Part shown: piece after piece, positions 8,082 to 15,978 of the stretch
Layout: every line of letters begins with the position of its first letter
Position numbering within the stretch: position 1 is the first letter of the stretch
NCBI GenBank assembly: GCA_905207485.1
Contig: CAJLLL010000031.1
Span: 1 to 23,851, forward strand
DNA length: 23,851 nt
Reading direction: 5' to 3'
Source of the DNA: an uncultured Phascolarctobacterium sp.
GTDB taxonomy: Bacteria; Bacillota; Negativicutes; Acidaminococcales; Acidaminococcaceae
Position numbers and translations under genes: made by a program
Notes under the pieces: model-generated
Databases searched by the model: none
Told to the model about the DNA's origin: nothing
The model's input: only the letters and a program-made list of their open reading frames with translations

Positions 8082-8889
8082 TATCTTCTTCCGGCAGTCG
8101 GATTAATTTATTGGGCATTGCTTCCACATCGGGCAAGTGCATGCTCTTTACAGGCTCATAACTGCGGCGGTGCCAGCATGTTGCTCCATATTCCAAAATT
8201 GCCTGCATGTGTGCCCCGCTGCCATAGCCTTTGTTATGAACCCAATCATACTGAGGAAATTCTACAGCCAGTTTTTCCATCATGCGGTCACGCGTTACCT
8301 TGGCTATAACAGAAGCAGCAGCAATAGAGGCACTTAAAGCATCGCCATGAATTACAGAATATGTTTTTATGCCCTCAGCCTGTACCGGCATGGCATCAAT
8401 CAGCGCCACCTGCGGGCGTATTTTAAGATTTGCAAGTACTTCAGCCATACCTTCCTGCGTTGCACGGTAAATATTCAAACGGTCAATATTATATACGCTG
8501 ACTATATTTACAGATACTGCCAGTGCTTTTTCCAGTATTTCATCGTAAAGCTTTTCACGTTTGGCGGCAGTAAGTTTTTTGGAATCATTAAGGCCTTTTA
8601 TAAATACATTCTGCGGCAATATTACAGCGCCTATAACCATCGGCCCGGCTAAAGGACCGCGCCCTGCTTCATCAACACCGGCAACATACTGCGCGCCTTG
8701 TTCATAACACTGTTTTTCATACAGCAGCATTTTGTTAAAACGTTCATATTCAGCTGCTTCCGCCTCTTGTTTTTTATAATATGCCGCCAGTAATTTTTGT
8801 ACCCCGCTGCGCTCATCCTGCGCAAGCTCTTCTAAAAACTGCGCACAGGGATTATGGTTAAGCGCCTCTTTTATTTCTGCAATTTTCAT
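8074..8889 (-). CDS. rnhB: Ribonuclease HII
   Basis: RNase HII cuts the RNA strand of RNA-DNA hybrids and removes single ribonucleotides from DNA. At 271 residues it carries the ~65-residue N-terminal extension seen in Firmicute enzymes (for example B. subtilis, ~255). Catalytic residues are visible as AGVDEAGRGPLAGP (Asp73, Glu74), LIDAMPV (Asp165) and HGDALSASIAAASVIAKVTRD (Asp183). Their spacing (92 and 110) equals that of E. coli D16, D108 and D126. GAGGAGC precedes the ATG. A strong hairpin sits only about 20 bases upstream, so expression from lepB-rbgA may be attenuated. It overlaps yraN by 8 bases. Confidence 0.96.
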   Translation of the reverse strand: MKIAEIKEALNHNPCAQFLEELAQDERSGVQKLLAAYYKKQEAEAAEYERFNKMLLYEKQCYEQGAQYVAGVDEAGRGPLAGPMVIGAVILPQNVFIKGLNDSKKLTAAKREKLYDEILEKALAVSVNIVSVYNIDRLNIYRATQEGMAEVLANLKIRPQVALIDAMPVQAEGIKTYSVIHGDALSASIAAASVIAKVTRDRMMEKLAVEFPQYDWVHNKGYGSGAHMQAILEYGATCWHRRSYEPVKSMHLPDVEAMPNKLIRLPEEDNG

Positions 8890-8907
8890 AACAACAGCTC
8901 CTCAAAC

Positions 8908-8932
8908 AAAAAGCCGCTTAAAGCGGCTTTTA
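8908..8932 (-). terminator. Terminator/attenuator between rbgA and rnhB
   Basis: On the minus strand, AAAAGCCGCTT pairs with AAGCGGCTTTTT directly after the rbgA TAA, followed by a T-run and then the rnhB RBS. It has the form of an intrinsic terminator yet sits inside a co-directional gene row, so read-through or a promoter overlapping it must serve rnhB. Confidence 0.7.
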
Positions 8933-9790
8933 TTATTTCTCTGGTTCATCTAAAGTTATTCTGCCAATTTTTCCGCTGCGGAAATCACGCAGCACCAATT
9001 GAATCACCTTATCAATATCAAGCTGGCCGCCGCCTTTTAAGCAGCCCCGGCTTACAGCAATCTTTTCAAAAACTTCCCGTACGCCTGCATCCTGTTCAAA
9101 ATTAACAGCGTATTTTTCCTTCAGCAATTCAGGATAATCAATTATCAGTTTTTCTGTTAAAAGCTCCGTTGCCTGTTCACGGTCGTAAACTTCTTCTTTA
9201 ATCGCACCAGTTAAAGCAAGGTTCAAACCAATCTGCGGGTCGTCAAATTTAGGCCACAGCACGCCCGGAGTATCTAACAGCTCCAAACCTTTGGCAATGG
9301 TCACCCACTGCTGACCGCGCGTTACACCCGGTTTATCAGCGGCAACCACTTTATTTCTGCCTACAAGGCGGTTAATAAGCGTAGATTTGCCAACATTAGG
9401 TATGCCTACAATCATTACACGGATAGAACGGTTTTTTACGCCGCGTTTCAGCCATTTATCAAGCACGGGCTGAGCAGCTTTCTGCACTTCAGCGATAAGC
9501 TGTTTTACACCTTTGCCTGTATTGCAGTCAACTGTACATACCGGCAGACCATTATTTTTAAAAATATTTTTCCATGCTTCCGTTTTGGCAGGGTCTGCCA
9601 TATCAACTTTGTTCAATGCTATAATTTTCGGTTTCTGTCCCAAAAGCTGTATCAGCATGGGGTTGGTGCTGCTGCGCGGCACACGTGCGTCTAACATTTC
9701 AACAACAACATCAACCAGCTTAATCTGCTGTTCCATCATGCGTTTAGCCTTGGTCATATGCCCGGGAAACCATTGTATTTTAAAGTCCAT
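8933..9790 (-). CDS. rbgA: Ribosome biogenesis GTPase RbgA (YlqF)
   Basis: This circularly permuted GTPase acts in late maturation of the 50S ribosomal subunit. The motif order is permuted as expected: G4 NKVD (60-63), then G1 GIPNVGKST (129-137), G2 Thr near 157 (PGVTRG) and G3 DTPG (173-176). The N-terminal WFPGHM block holds His11, the counterpart of the catalytic His in B. subtilis RbgA. The C-terminal ANTAR-like RNA-binding region covers about residues 200-285. I chose the ATG at 9790 (MDFKIQWFPGHM) because AGGAAG lies eight bases before it; a GTG three codons upstream is too close to that RBS. It follows lepB by 15 bases, so the two are probably one transcript. Confidence 0.96.
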   Translation of the reverse strand: MDFKIQWFPGHMTKAKRMMEQQIKLVDVVVEMLDARVPRSSTNPMLIQLLGQKPKIIALNKVDMADPAKTEAWKNIFKNNGLPVCTVDCNTGKGVKQLIAEVQKAAQPVLDKWLKRGVKNRSIRVMIVGIPNVGKSTLINRLVGRNKVVAADKPGVTRGQQWVTIAKGLELLDTPGVLWPKFDDPQIGLNLALTGAIKEEVYDREQATELLTEKLIIDYPELLKEKYAVNFEQDAGVREVFEKIAVSRGCLKGGGQLDIDKVIQLVLRDFRSGKIGRITLDEPEK

Positions 9791-9805
9791 TTGCAACACT
9801 TCCTA

Positions 9806-10354
9806 TCAGGGCAGCATACGCCATCTGTCAAACGGCCAAAATGCCATGCTTGCCTTACCTTTTACCAAATCAAGCGGCACAAAGCCTACATCTGCAAAAC
9901 GGCTGTCTTCAGAGTTATTTCTGTTGTCGCCAAGTACAAAAATATGTCCTTCCGGCACAACAGATTTTCTGAAATCAGAAAGATTAGGACCTTTGGGGTC
10001 ATCTTTCCAAACATAATTTTCTTCAATTTCCGTACCGTTTACAAGAACTTTCCCGCTGCGCATTTCTATTGTATCCCCGGCAGTTGCAATAACGCGTTTA
10101 ATGAAATCGCGGCTCTCATCTTTAGGATAGCGGAATACAATAATCTCGCCCTTTTGCGGGTCATTAATAAAATAGGTAAATTTATTTACCAACAAACGCT
10201 CATGATTCACTAAAGTAGGGTACATCGAAGACCCTTCAACCATGTAAGGCTCTACAATAAAAGTTCTGATGCAGAAGGCCAGCGCCACCGCAACAATAAT
10301 AGAAACCAGCCAGTCGCTGACTGTATCCTGCCATGTAGTTTTTTGTTTGCTCAT
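9806..10354 (-). CDS. lepB: Signal peptidase I
   Basis: This enzyme cleaves Sec/Tat signal peptides on the outer face of the cytoplasmic membrane. The 182-residue form has one N-terminal membrane segment (about 15-35, WLVSIIVAVALAFCIRTFIV), typical of Firmicute SipS-like enzymes. The catalytic Ser43 lies in GSSMYPTL and Lys86 in RDFIKRVIA. Box E appears as GDNRNNSEDSRFADVGFV. AAGGAGAG precedes the ATG. It heads the minus-strand housekeeping run, and a promoter candidate lies 64-92 bases upstream. Confidence 0.96.
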   Translation of the reverse strand: MSKQKTTWQDTVSDWLVSIIVAVALAFCIRTFIVEPYMVEGSSMYPTLVNHERLLVNKFTYFINDPQKGEIIVFRYPKDESRDFIKRVIATAGDTIEMRSGKVLVNGTEIEENYVWKDDPKGPNLSDFRKSVVPEGHIFVLGDNRNNSEDSRFADVGFVPLDLVKGKASMAFWPFDRWRMLP

Positions 10355-10417
10355 TTATATTACTCTCCTTTTTACCATTTTATTCAACCTGGAATTGTTT
10401 ATTATCCATACTTTTTT

Positions 10418-10446
10418 ATACTAACAAACATTGCCCTTTTTGTCCA
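10418..10446 (-). promoter_or_regulatory. Candidate sigma-70 promoter for lepB
   Basis: On the minus strand, TGGACA (10446-10441) and TAGTAT (10423-10418) are separated by 17 bases. They match five of six and four of six consensus bases and lie upstream of the lepB RBS. Confidence 0.35.
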
Positions 10447-10499
10447 TACACTTCACGTTTTTGCCACACAAAAAAATATTATTATATTAATGTTTTTAC

Positions 10500-10529
10500 T
10501 TGCAAAACCATGTGCATTTGTTGTAAAAT
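10500..10529 (+). promoter_or_regulatory. Candidate sigma-70 promoter for the ribose operon
   Basis: TTGCAA (10500-10505) and TAAAAT (10524-10529) are separated by 18 bases. The -10 falls inside the first copy of the 15-bp direct repeat. A second TAAAAT at 10559-10564 has TTGTTA 19 bases upstream, so two tandem promoters are possible. Confidence 0.35.
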
Positions 10530-10570
10530 TTTTTTGTTATGCCGTGCATTATTTGTTGTAAAATTTGCAC
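10512..10570 (+). repeat. Direct repeat upstream of rbsK, possible operator pair
   Basis: TTTGTTGTAAAATTT occurs at 10517-10531 and at 10552-10566, exactly 35 bases apart. Each copy is preceded by GTGCA (10512-10516 and 10544-10548), and the second copy is closed by TGCAC (10566-10570), the inverse of GTGCA. The spacing is near three helical turns plus a half, and both copies contain a possible -10 box. Confidence 0.55.
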
Positions 10571-10681
10571 AATTTCCCGCTTTCCGGCAGGATTTTTAAA
10601 TTGAATAGCCAATATAATAATATTGTACACTATTTCTCGTATGTAAATTTAACATTTTACCGGTTAAAGGAGCATGAAAAT

Positions 10682-11581
10682 ATGAAGAAGATTAATATTG
10701 CCGTTATCGGCAGCTGCAATATTGACGTTGTTGTTGAAGCGCCGAAACGCCCGCTGGCAGGCGAAACCATTTTAGGCAACCGCCTGATTATTGCTCAAGG
10801 CGGCAAAGGCGCCAACCAGGCTATCGCCGCAGCACGCCTCGGTGCAAAAGTATATATGGTAGGCTGCGTTGGCGATGATGATTACGGCCGTTCCGTAATA
10901 AAAAACTTTGAAGCTAATGGCGTTGATGCATCTTATGTTAAAACCATTCCCAGCGTAACAACCGGCACAGCACATATTACACTTGCCGAAGGCGACAACA
11001 GCATTATAGTTATTAAAGGTGCCAATGATTTGGTAACACCGGAACTTATTGACGAGGCATGGCCGCAAATTGCCGAATGCGATATGGTAATGCTTCAGCA
11101 TGAAATTCCGGCGCAAACCATTGCCTACGCACTAAAAAAATGTGCACAAAACGGCGTAAAAGCACTTTTAAACCCCGCACCTGTACTTGACGGAGCGCAG
11201 GAATGGGCACAGGATGCAGCTTTTGTTACCCCTAACGAACACGAAGCACAGGCTTTATTCCCCGGTAAAACCACCGAACAGATTTTGCTTGAAAATGAAG
11301 ACCGCCTGCTGATGACCCTTGGCAGCAAAGGCGTGGCTTATGCCGAAAACGGCGTTATAAATACCGTACCTGCTTTCAAAGTAGAAGCAGTTGACACAAC
11401 AGGTGCAGGTGACACTTTCAACAGTGCCTTCACCGTCGCCAAAGCTTCCGGCAAAACAATGGCGGAAAGCATTACTTTTGCAAACGCGGCAGCAGCCCTC
11501 TCAGTACAGAAAATAGGCGCGCAGGGCGGCATGCCTTATTTAGAAGAAGTAGAAGGGATGTTATCTAAATGCAAAAAATAG
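10682..11581 (+). CDS. rbsK: Ribokinase
   Basis: Ribokinase phosphorylates D-ribose to ribose-5-phosphate in the cytoplasm. At 299 residues it is standard length. PfkB signature 1 is GGKGANQAIAAARLG (40-54), and signature 2 is DTTGAGDTFNSAF with catalytic Asp244. The start MKKINIAVIGSCNIDVVV is chosen because AAAGGAG lies before the ATG at 10682; an upstream extension of the frame has no RBS. It is the first gene of the operon and overlaps rbsD by 13 bases. Confidence 0.96.
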   Translation: MKKINIAVIGSCNIDVVVEAPKRPLAGETILGNRLIIAQGGKGANQAIAAARLGAKVYMVGCVGDDDYGRSVIKNFEANGVDASYVKTIPSVTTGTAHITLAEGDNSIIVIKGANDLVTPELIDEAWPQIAECDMVMLQHEIPAQTIAYALKKCAQNGVKALLNPAPVLDGAQEWAQDAAFVTPNEHEAQALFPGKTTEQILLENEDRLLMTLGSKGVAYAENGVINTVPAFKVEAVDTTGAGDTFNSAFTVAKASGKTMAESITFANAAAALSVQKIGAQGGMPYLEEVEGMLSKCKK

Positions 11582-11964
11582 GAATTTTGAACAGCGAAAT
11601 AGCCAAAGTACTGGCTGATATGGGCCATACGGATACCATTGTAATCGGTGACTGCGGCCTGCCGGTACCGGATGGCGTAAAAAAAATTGACCTTGCCTTA
11701 AAGCTTGGCACACCCCGCTTTTTAGAAGTTGTTGAAGAACTTGCCAAATATATGGAAATAGAAAAAATCCACGTTGCAGCTGAAATGCAGAGTAAAAATG
11801 AATCCTGCTGGCAGGAAATGCACAAACTGTTCGGCGACAAAGAGTGGATTGTTACCGACCACGAACACTTCAAACAGGCAACCAAAACGGCTAAAGCCGT
11901 TATCCGCACCGGCGAAACCACGCCGTTTGCCAATGTAATTTTACATTCCGGCGTAATATTCTAA
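11569..11964 (+). CDS. rbsD: D-ribose pyranase
   Basis: RbsD interconverts the pyranose and furanose forms of ribose so that ribokinase can use the sugar. The 131-residue protein has the conserved His20 in GHTDTIVIGDCGLPVP and the typical C-terminal TPFANVILHSGVIF. It overlaps the end of rbsK by 13 bases and precedes rbsA by 20 bases, inside a complete ribose uptake operon. Confidence 0.96.
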   Translation: MQKIGILNSEIAKVLADMGHTDTIVIGDCGLPVPDGVKKIDLALKLGTPRFLEVVEELAKYMEIEKIHVAAEMQSKNESCWQEMHKLFGDKEWIVTDHEHFKQATKTAKAVIRTGETTPFANVILHSGVIF

Positions 11965-11984
11965 TAAAAGGAGCACTGTCAGCT

Positions 11985-13466
11985 ATGGAAATTGCCATGC
12001 AAGGTATTTCAAAGGCCTTCGGTTCCAATCAGGTTCTGCGCGCAGTAGATTTCACACTGCATTCCGGTGAAATTCACGCGCTGATGGGCGAAAACGGAGC
12101 CGGCAAATCAACGCTGATGAACATTCTTACCGGTATTCACAAAGCTGATGCCGGCAAAATTCTCGTTGATGGCCAGGAAGTACATTTTAAAAACGCACGC
12201 GATGCCGAAAATCACGGCATTGCATTTATCCATCAGGAACTGAACATATGGCCTAACCTGTCGATACTGGAAAACCTGTTTTTAATGAAGCAGATTACCA
12301 ATTCCTTCGGCATGCTGGATACGAAAAAAATGCGGCAGATTGCAGAAGAAAAATGCGCGCAGATTGGCATTGACCTTCCGCTTGATGCTGAAGCAGGCGA
12401 ATGCAGCGTAGGCCAGCAGCAGATGACGGAAATTATCCGCAACCTGATGCTTGACGCTAAAGTTGTTATAATGGATGAACCGACAGCAGCGCTTACAGAA
12501 CGCGAAACGGCCAAACTCTTTGACGTTATGCATGCCTTGAAAGATAAAGGCGTAGCAATCGTTTATATCTCTCACCGCATGGAAGAAGTGTTTACGCACT
12601 GCGATACCATCACCGTTATGCGCGACGGCTATTCCATAAGCAGCCGCCCTACCCGCAGCACCACGATGGAAGCAGTTGTACAGGATATGGTTGGCCGCGC
12701 CATTACCGAATATTATCCGGGGCGCATTACTACTCCCGGCGAAGTTGTGCTGGAAGTTAAAAACATGTGCCAGCCCGGCGTATTTGACCATGTATCCTTC
12801 AACCTCCGCAAAGGCGAAATTTTAGGCGTTGCCGGCTTGATGGGCGCAGGCCGTACGGAAATTATGCGTGCGCTGTTCGGCATAGACGGATGCAGCCAGG
12901 GCGAAGTTTATCTGCATGGACAGAAAATAAACATTAAAAAGCCGGAAGACGCAATTAAGGCCGGCATCGGTTTTATTACAGAAAACCGTAAAACCGAAGG
13001 TTTGATTCTTGATTTTTCCATTTTGAAAAACATTGCCCTGCCAAGTGTTGATACTTTTGCACGCAAAGCAGTTATCAACGATAAAAAGGAATTTGATTTT
13101 TCCAATGACCTGTCGCATAAGCTCGGCGTAAAAACGGCAAGCATCGAATTGCCTGCTGGCGCACTCAGCGGCGGCAACCAGCAAAAAGTCGTTATAGCCA
13201 AATGGATTGGCATGCACCCATCCATCATTATAATGGATGAACCTACCCGCGGCATTGATGTTGGCGCCAAACGCGACATTTACGATTTAATGAACGAACT
13301 TACCGCACAGGGCGTTGCTATTATCATGGTATCTTCCGACCTGCCTGAGGTAATTGGCATGAGCGACCGCATACTTGTTGTACACGAAGGCAAAATTGCC
13401 GGAGAAATACCGCACGAAAAAGCAACCCAGGAAAATATCATCACCCTTGCAACAGGAGGAATATAA
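11985..13466 (+). CDS. rbsA: Ribose ABC transporter ATP-binding protein
   Basis: This is a 493-residue fusion of two ABC ATPase domains that powers ribose import with RbsC and RbsB. Domain 1 has Walker A GENGAGKST (35-43), signature SVGQQQMTE and Walker B VVIMDEPTAAL. Domain 2 has the degenerate Walker A GLMGAGRTE, signature LSGGNQQKVVIAKW and Walker B IIIMDEPTRGIDVG. This degenerate second site is normal for the sugar-type CUT2 family. AAAGGAG lies 11 bases before the ATG. rbsC starts 3 bases after its stop. Confidence 0.95.
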   Translation: MEIAMQGISKAFGSNQVLRAVDFTLHSGEIHALMGENGAGKSTLMNILTGIHKADAGKILVDGQEVHFKNARDAENHGIAFIHQELNIWPNLSILENLFLMKQITNSFGMLDTKKMRQIAEEKCAQIGIDLPLDAEAGECSVGQQQMTEIIRNLMLDAKVVIMDEPTAALTERETAKLFDVMHALKDKGVAIVYISHRMEEVFTHCDTITVMRDGYSISSRPTRSTTMEAVVQDMVGRAITEYYPGRITTPGEVVLEVKNMCQPGVFDHVSFNLRKGEILGVAGLMGAGRTEIMRALFGIDGCSQGEVYLHGQKINIKKPEDAIKAGIGFITENRKTEGLILDFSILKNIALPSVDTFARKAVINDKKEFDFSNDLSHKLGVKTASIELPAGALSGGNQQKVVIAKWIGMHPSIIIMDEPTRGIDVGAKRDIYDLMNELTAQGVAIIMVSSDLPEVIGMSDRILVVHEGKIAGEIPHEKATQENIITLATGGI

Positions 13467-13469
13467 CAG

Positions 13470-14399
13470 ATGAACGTTTCTGCCTTAGTTAGAAAAATGG
13501 GCCCATTAATCGGGTTAATCGTACTTTTTGTTGTTATCTCTGCTTTAAACAGCAGCTTTATCGACCCTTCCAACTTAAAAAACCTGCTGCGCCAGGTTTC
13601 CATTAACGCACTTATTTCTTTTGGCATGACTTTCGTCATCCTTACCGGCGGCATCGACCTTTCAGTAGGCAGCACGCTGGCACTTTCCAGTGCAATTATG
13701 GCCAGCCTCATTAAAGGCGGCATGGACCCGATTTTAGGCATTTTGCTTTCCGCAATTATCGGCCTTCTTTTGGGCACCATTAACGGCGTTGTTATCTCTT
13801 ACGGCAGGGTTGCACCTTTTATTGCAACTTTGGCTACCATGACCATTTTCCGCGGGCTTACTCTGGTTTATACCGATGGCAACCCTATCAGCAGCCTTAC
13901 CGATGACCCGCTCTTCCACATGTTTGGCCAGGGTTATTTTGCAGGCGTTCCTGTACCGGCAGTTGTAATGTTAATTGCTTTTGCATTGTGCTGGTTTATT
14001 CTTAACAAAACTCCGCTTGGGCGCAAAACTTATGCTGTAGGCGGCAACGAAAAAGTTTCCTTCATTGCCGGTATTAAAATTGAACGCATTAAAATTTTTG
14101 CTTACGCCATTACCGGTATGTTCTGCGCACTGGCAGGTTCTATTTTAACTTCCCGCCTCAACTCCGCGCAGCCTACTGCCGGCACCGGTTATGAACTTGA
14201 TGCCATCGCAGCAGTTGTTCTCGGCGGCACCAGCCTCTCCGGCGGCAAAGGACGTATTTTAGGCACGCTTATCGGCGTACTGATTATCGGCACGCTGAAC
14301 AACGGCCTTAATATACTTAACGTATCCAGCTTCTATCAGCAAGTTGTCAAAGGTATCGTTATCTTACTGGCAGTCCTTATGGACCGCAAAAAATCGTAG
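13470..14399 (+). CDS. rbsC: Ribose ABC transporter permease
   Basis: This is a 309-residue polytopic inner-membrane protein of the CUT2 permease family, with about eight to ten hydrophobic segments. The family block FGMTFVILTGGIDLSVGS lies near residues 51-68, and GYELDAIAAVVLGGTSLSGG near 235-254 forms the ATPase-contact region. The RBS AGGAGG lies in the last codons of rbsA, indicating coupling. rbsB follows after 15 bases. Confidence 0.95.
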   Translation: MNVSALVRKMGPLIGLIVLFVVISALNSSFIDPSNLKNLLRQVSINALISFGMTFVILTGGIDLSVGSTLALSSAIMASLIKGGMDPILGILLSAIIGLLLGTINGVVISYGRVAPFIATLATMTIFRGLTLVYTDGNPISSLTDDPLFHMFGQGYFAGVPVPAVVMLIAFALCWFILNKTPLGRKTYAVGGNEKVSFIAGIKIERIKIFAYAITGMFCALAGSILTSRLNSAQPTAGTGYELDAIAAVVLGGTSLSGGKGRILGTLIGVLIIGTLNNGLNILNVSSFYQQVVKGIVILLAVLMDRKKS

Positions 14400-14414
14400 G
14401 AGGTTATGTTTTAA

Positions 14415-15335
14415 ATGAAAAAAACTTTATTAGCTGTTATGGCAGTTCTGATGATGTCGGTAATGCTTATCGCAGGCTGCAGTTCCGGAGAAAAAGCTGC
14501 TCCGGCTGCCGATAAAAAAGACGGCGCTACCACTATTGGTTTCTCCATTTCCACTTTAAACAACCCGTTCTTCGTATCTGTTAAAGATGGCGTTGAAGCA
14601 CAGGCTCAGAAGCTCGGCGTTAACGTAAAAATCGTTGATGCCCAGAATGACCCTGCAAAACAGGCTAACGACGTTGCCGACCTTATTCAGCAGGGCGTTA
14701 CCGTTCTTTTGGTAAACCCGGTTGATTCCGCTGCCATTTCCACTTCTGTTGAAGCTGCCAATAAAGCAAACATTCCTGTAATTGCCCTTGACCGCAGCGC
14801 AGATAAAGGCACCATTGCTTCCCTCGTTGCTTCCGATAACGTAAAAGGCGGCGAAATGGCTGCTGAGTACATTATCAAAAAACTGGGCGAAGGCGTAAAA
14901 GTGGCTGAACTCGAAGGCATTCCCGGTGCTTCCGCAACCCGTGAACGCGGCGAAGGCTTCCACAAAATTGCTGACCAGAAACTGAATGTTGTTGCAAAAC
15001 AATCTGCTGATTTTGACCGTACCAAAGGCTTAACCGTTGCAGAAAACATGCTGCAGGCAAATCCGGACATTCAGGCAATTTTCGCTCAGAACGATGAAAT
15101 GGCTCTCGGCGCTATCGAAGCTTCCAAGAGCGCAGGCAAACAAATCTTCATCGTTGGCTTTGACGGCACCGATGACGGCATTAAAGCCGTTGAAGGCGGC
15201 ACCATGGCTGCAACCATTGCTCAACAGCCCGAACTTATGGGTCAGCAAGGTGTAGATGCTGCTGTAAAACTGGCTAAAGGCGAAAAAATCGAAGCTAAAA
15301 TCGCTGTTCCTCTCAAACTCGTTGAGAAAAAATAA
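14415..15335 (+). CDS. rbsB: Ribose-binding lipoprotein of the ABC transporter
   Basis: This substrate-binding protein captures ribose and delivers it to RbsC. The N-terminus is a lipoprotein signal with lipobox LIAGC, so Cys22 should be lipid-modified. The mature part is a periplasmic-binding fold: TIGFSISTLNNPFF, VTVLLVNPVDSAA, VIALDRSA, AELEGIPGASATRERGEGF, AIFAQNDEMALGA and IVGFDGTDDGIKAV. TAGGAGG precedes the ATG. It is the last gene of the rbs operon. Coming last with a strong RBS and a terminator behind it suits the need for excess binding protein. Confidence 0.95.
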   Translation: MKKTLLAVMAVLMMSVMLIAGCSSGEKAAPAADKKDGATTIGFSISTLNNPFFVSVKDGVEAQAQKLGVNVKIVDAQNDPAKQANDVADLIQQGVTVLLVNPVDSAAISTSVEAANKANIPVIALDRSADKGTIASLVASDNVKGGEMAAEYIIKKLGEGVKVAELEGIPGASATRERGEGFHKIADQKLNVVAKQSADFDRTKGLTVAENMLQANPDIQAIFAQNDEMALGAIEASKSAGKQIFIVGFDGTDDGIKAVEGGTMAATIAQQPELMGQQGVDAAVKLAKGEKIEAKIAVPLKLVEKK

Positions 15336-15364
15336 CTAACCTTCCTTTGACAAATTGCGTACAA

Positions 15365-15400
15365 AAAAATCCCGCTCTTATAAGAGCGGGATTTTTATTT
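15365..15400. terminator. Bidirectional terminator between rbsB and the GNAT gene
   Basis: A perfect 32-base inverted repeat (AAAAATCCCGCTCTTA at 15365-15380 with its complement at 15381-15396) is flanked by A and T runs. It serves both converging genes. Confidence 0.9.
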
Positions 15401-15405
15401 TGCAT

Positions 15406-15891
15406 TTAAAACATTATATCACCGGGTTCGTAATCTACAGTAGTTTTTACAAAAGCAATTTCATTGCAGTATGGATACTGCGGGCAATATACACATTCTT
15501 TCCAAACCTTCTGTGGCAATTTTTCCTTGGCTGTTTCAATATAATCGCATTTGGCAAAAAAACCGGGCTGGTAAGTAAGCGTAAAAAACATTTTTACGCC
15601 GCGTTCAATGCCTTCTTTTTCAAGGCGTTCCACAATGCTGCGCCCTATGCCGCTGGTTTTGCGCTCCGGGTCAACCGCCAGCGAGCGAATTTCCGCCAGC
15701 CTGTCCCAAACAAAGTGCAGCGCTCCGCAGCCAACCAAACGGTTATTTTCAATAGCTACAATATAATCGCGCAGATTTTCATAAATAGCATTGCGCGCAC
15801 GCGGAAGCATCAAACCCTCATGCGCATAATCATTCAGTAATTTATGAATATTTTCAACATCGTCAAACGTCGCCTGACGGTAAGTAATCAT
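15406..15891 (-). CDS. GNAT acetyltransferase, N-acetylglutamate synthase-like
   Basis: This 161-residue GNAT-fold protein probably transfers acetyl from acetyl-CoA. The acetyl-CoA loop is seen as RKTSGIGRSIVERL (77-90), after the beta-4 strand EIRSLAVDP. LMLPRARNAIYENLRDYIVA (27-46) and the C-terminal Cys group C133-x2-C136-P-x4-C142 with NEIAFV resemble the short stand-alone N-acetylglutamate synthases annotated as ArgA in Firmicutes, which would make it the first step of arginine synthesis. No arginine genes lie nearby, so I give no symbol. GAGGGGGC precedes the ATG. A promoter candidate is immediately upstream, so it is probably transcribed alone. Confidence 0.75.
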   Translation of the reverse strand: MITYRQATFDDVENIHKLLNDYAHEGLMLPRARNAIYENLRDYIVAIENNRLVGCGALHFVWDRLAEIRSLAVDPERKTSGIGRSIVERLEKEGIERGVKMFFTLTYQPGFFAKCDYIETAKEKLPQKVWKECVYCPQYPYCNEIAFVKTTVDYEPGDIMF

Positions 15892-15924
15892 GCATATTGC
15901 CCCCTCAAATAACTGTTAAGCCAT

Positions 15925-15953
15925 ATCCTAACACTCATTTAATAAAAATGCAA
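15925..15953 (-). promoter_or_regulatory. Candidate promoter of the GNAT gene
   Basis: On the minus strand, TTGCAT (15953-15948) and TAGGAT (15930-15925) are 17 bases apart, about 34 bases before the ATG. Its presence leaves only about 25 bases between it and the CRISPR-like repeat. Confidence 0.45.
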
Positions 15954-15978
15954 TACTTAGAGTAAATTTTTTCAAAAA

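Larger units (their letters stand above)
10355..10681. other. Divergent control region lepB / rbs operon (327 bp, no gene)
   Basis: This AT-rich spacer holds no convincing coding frame. It contains a promoter candidate on each strand, a 15-bp direct repeat spaced 35 bp apart, and the rbsK ribosome-binding site (AAAGGAG at 10666-10672). I found no convincing match to a catabolite-responsive element or a known RbsR operator by eye. Confidence 0.7.

Noticed and set aside
10355..10681. A small gene or riboswitch in the lepB-rbsK spacer
   Set aside because: No frame has both an RBS and a plausible protein, and I could not fold a known riboswitch core from the AT-rich sequence. Promoters and direct repeats explain it well enough.
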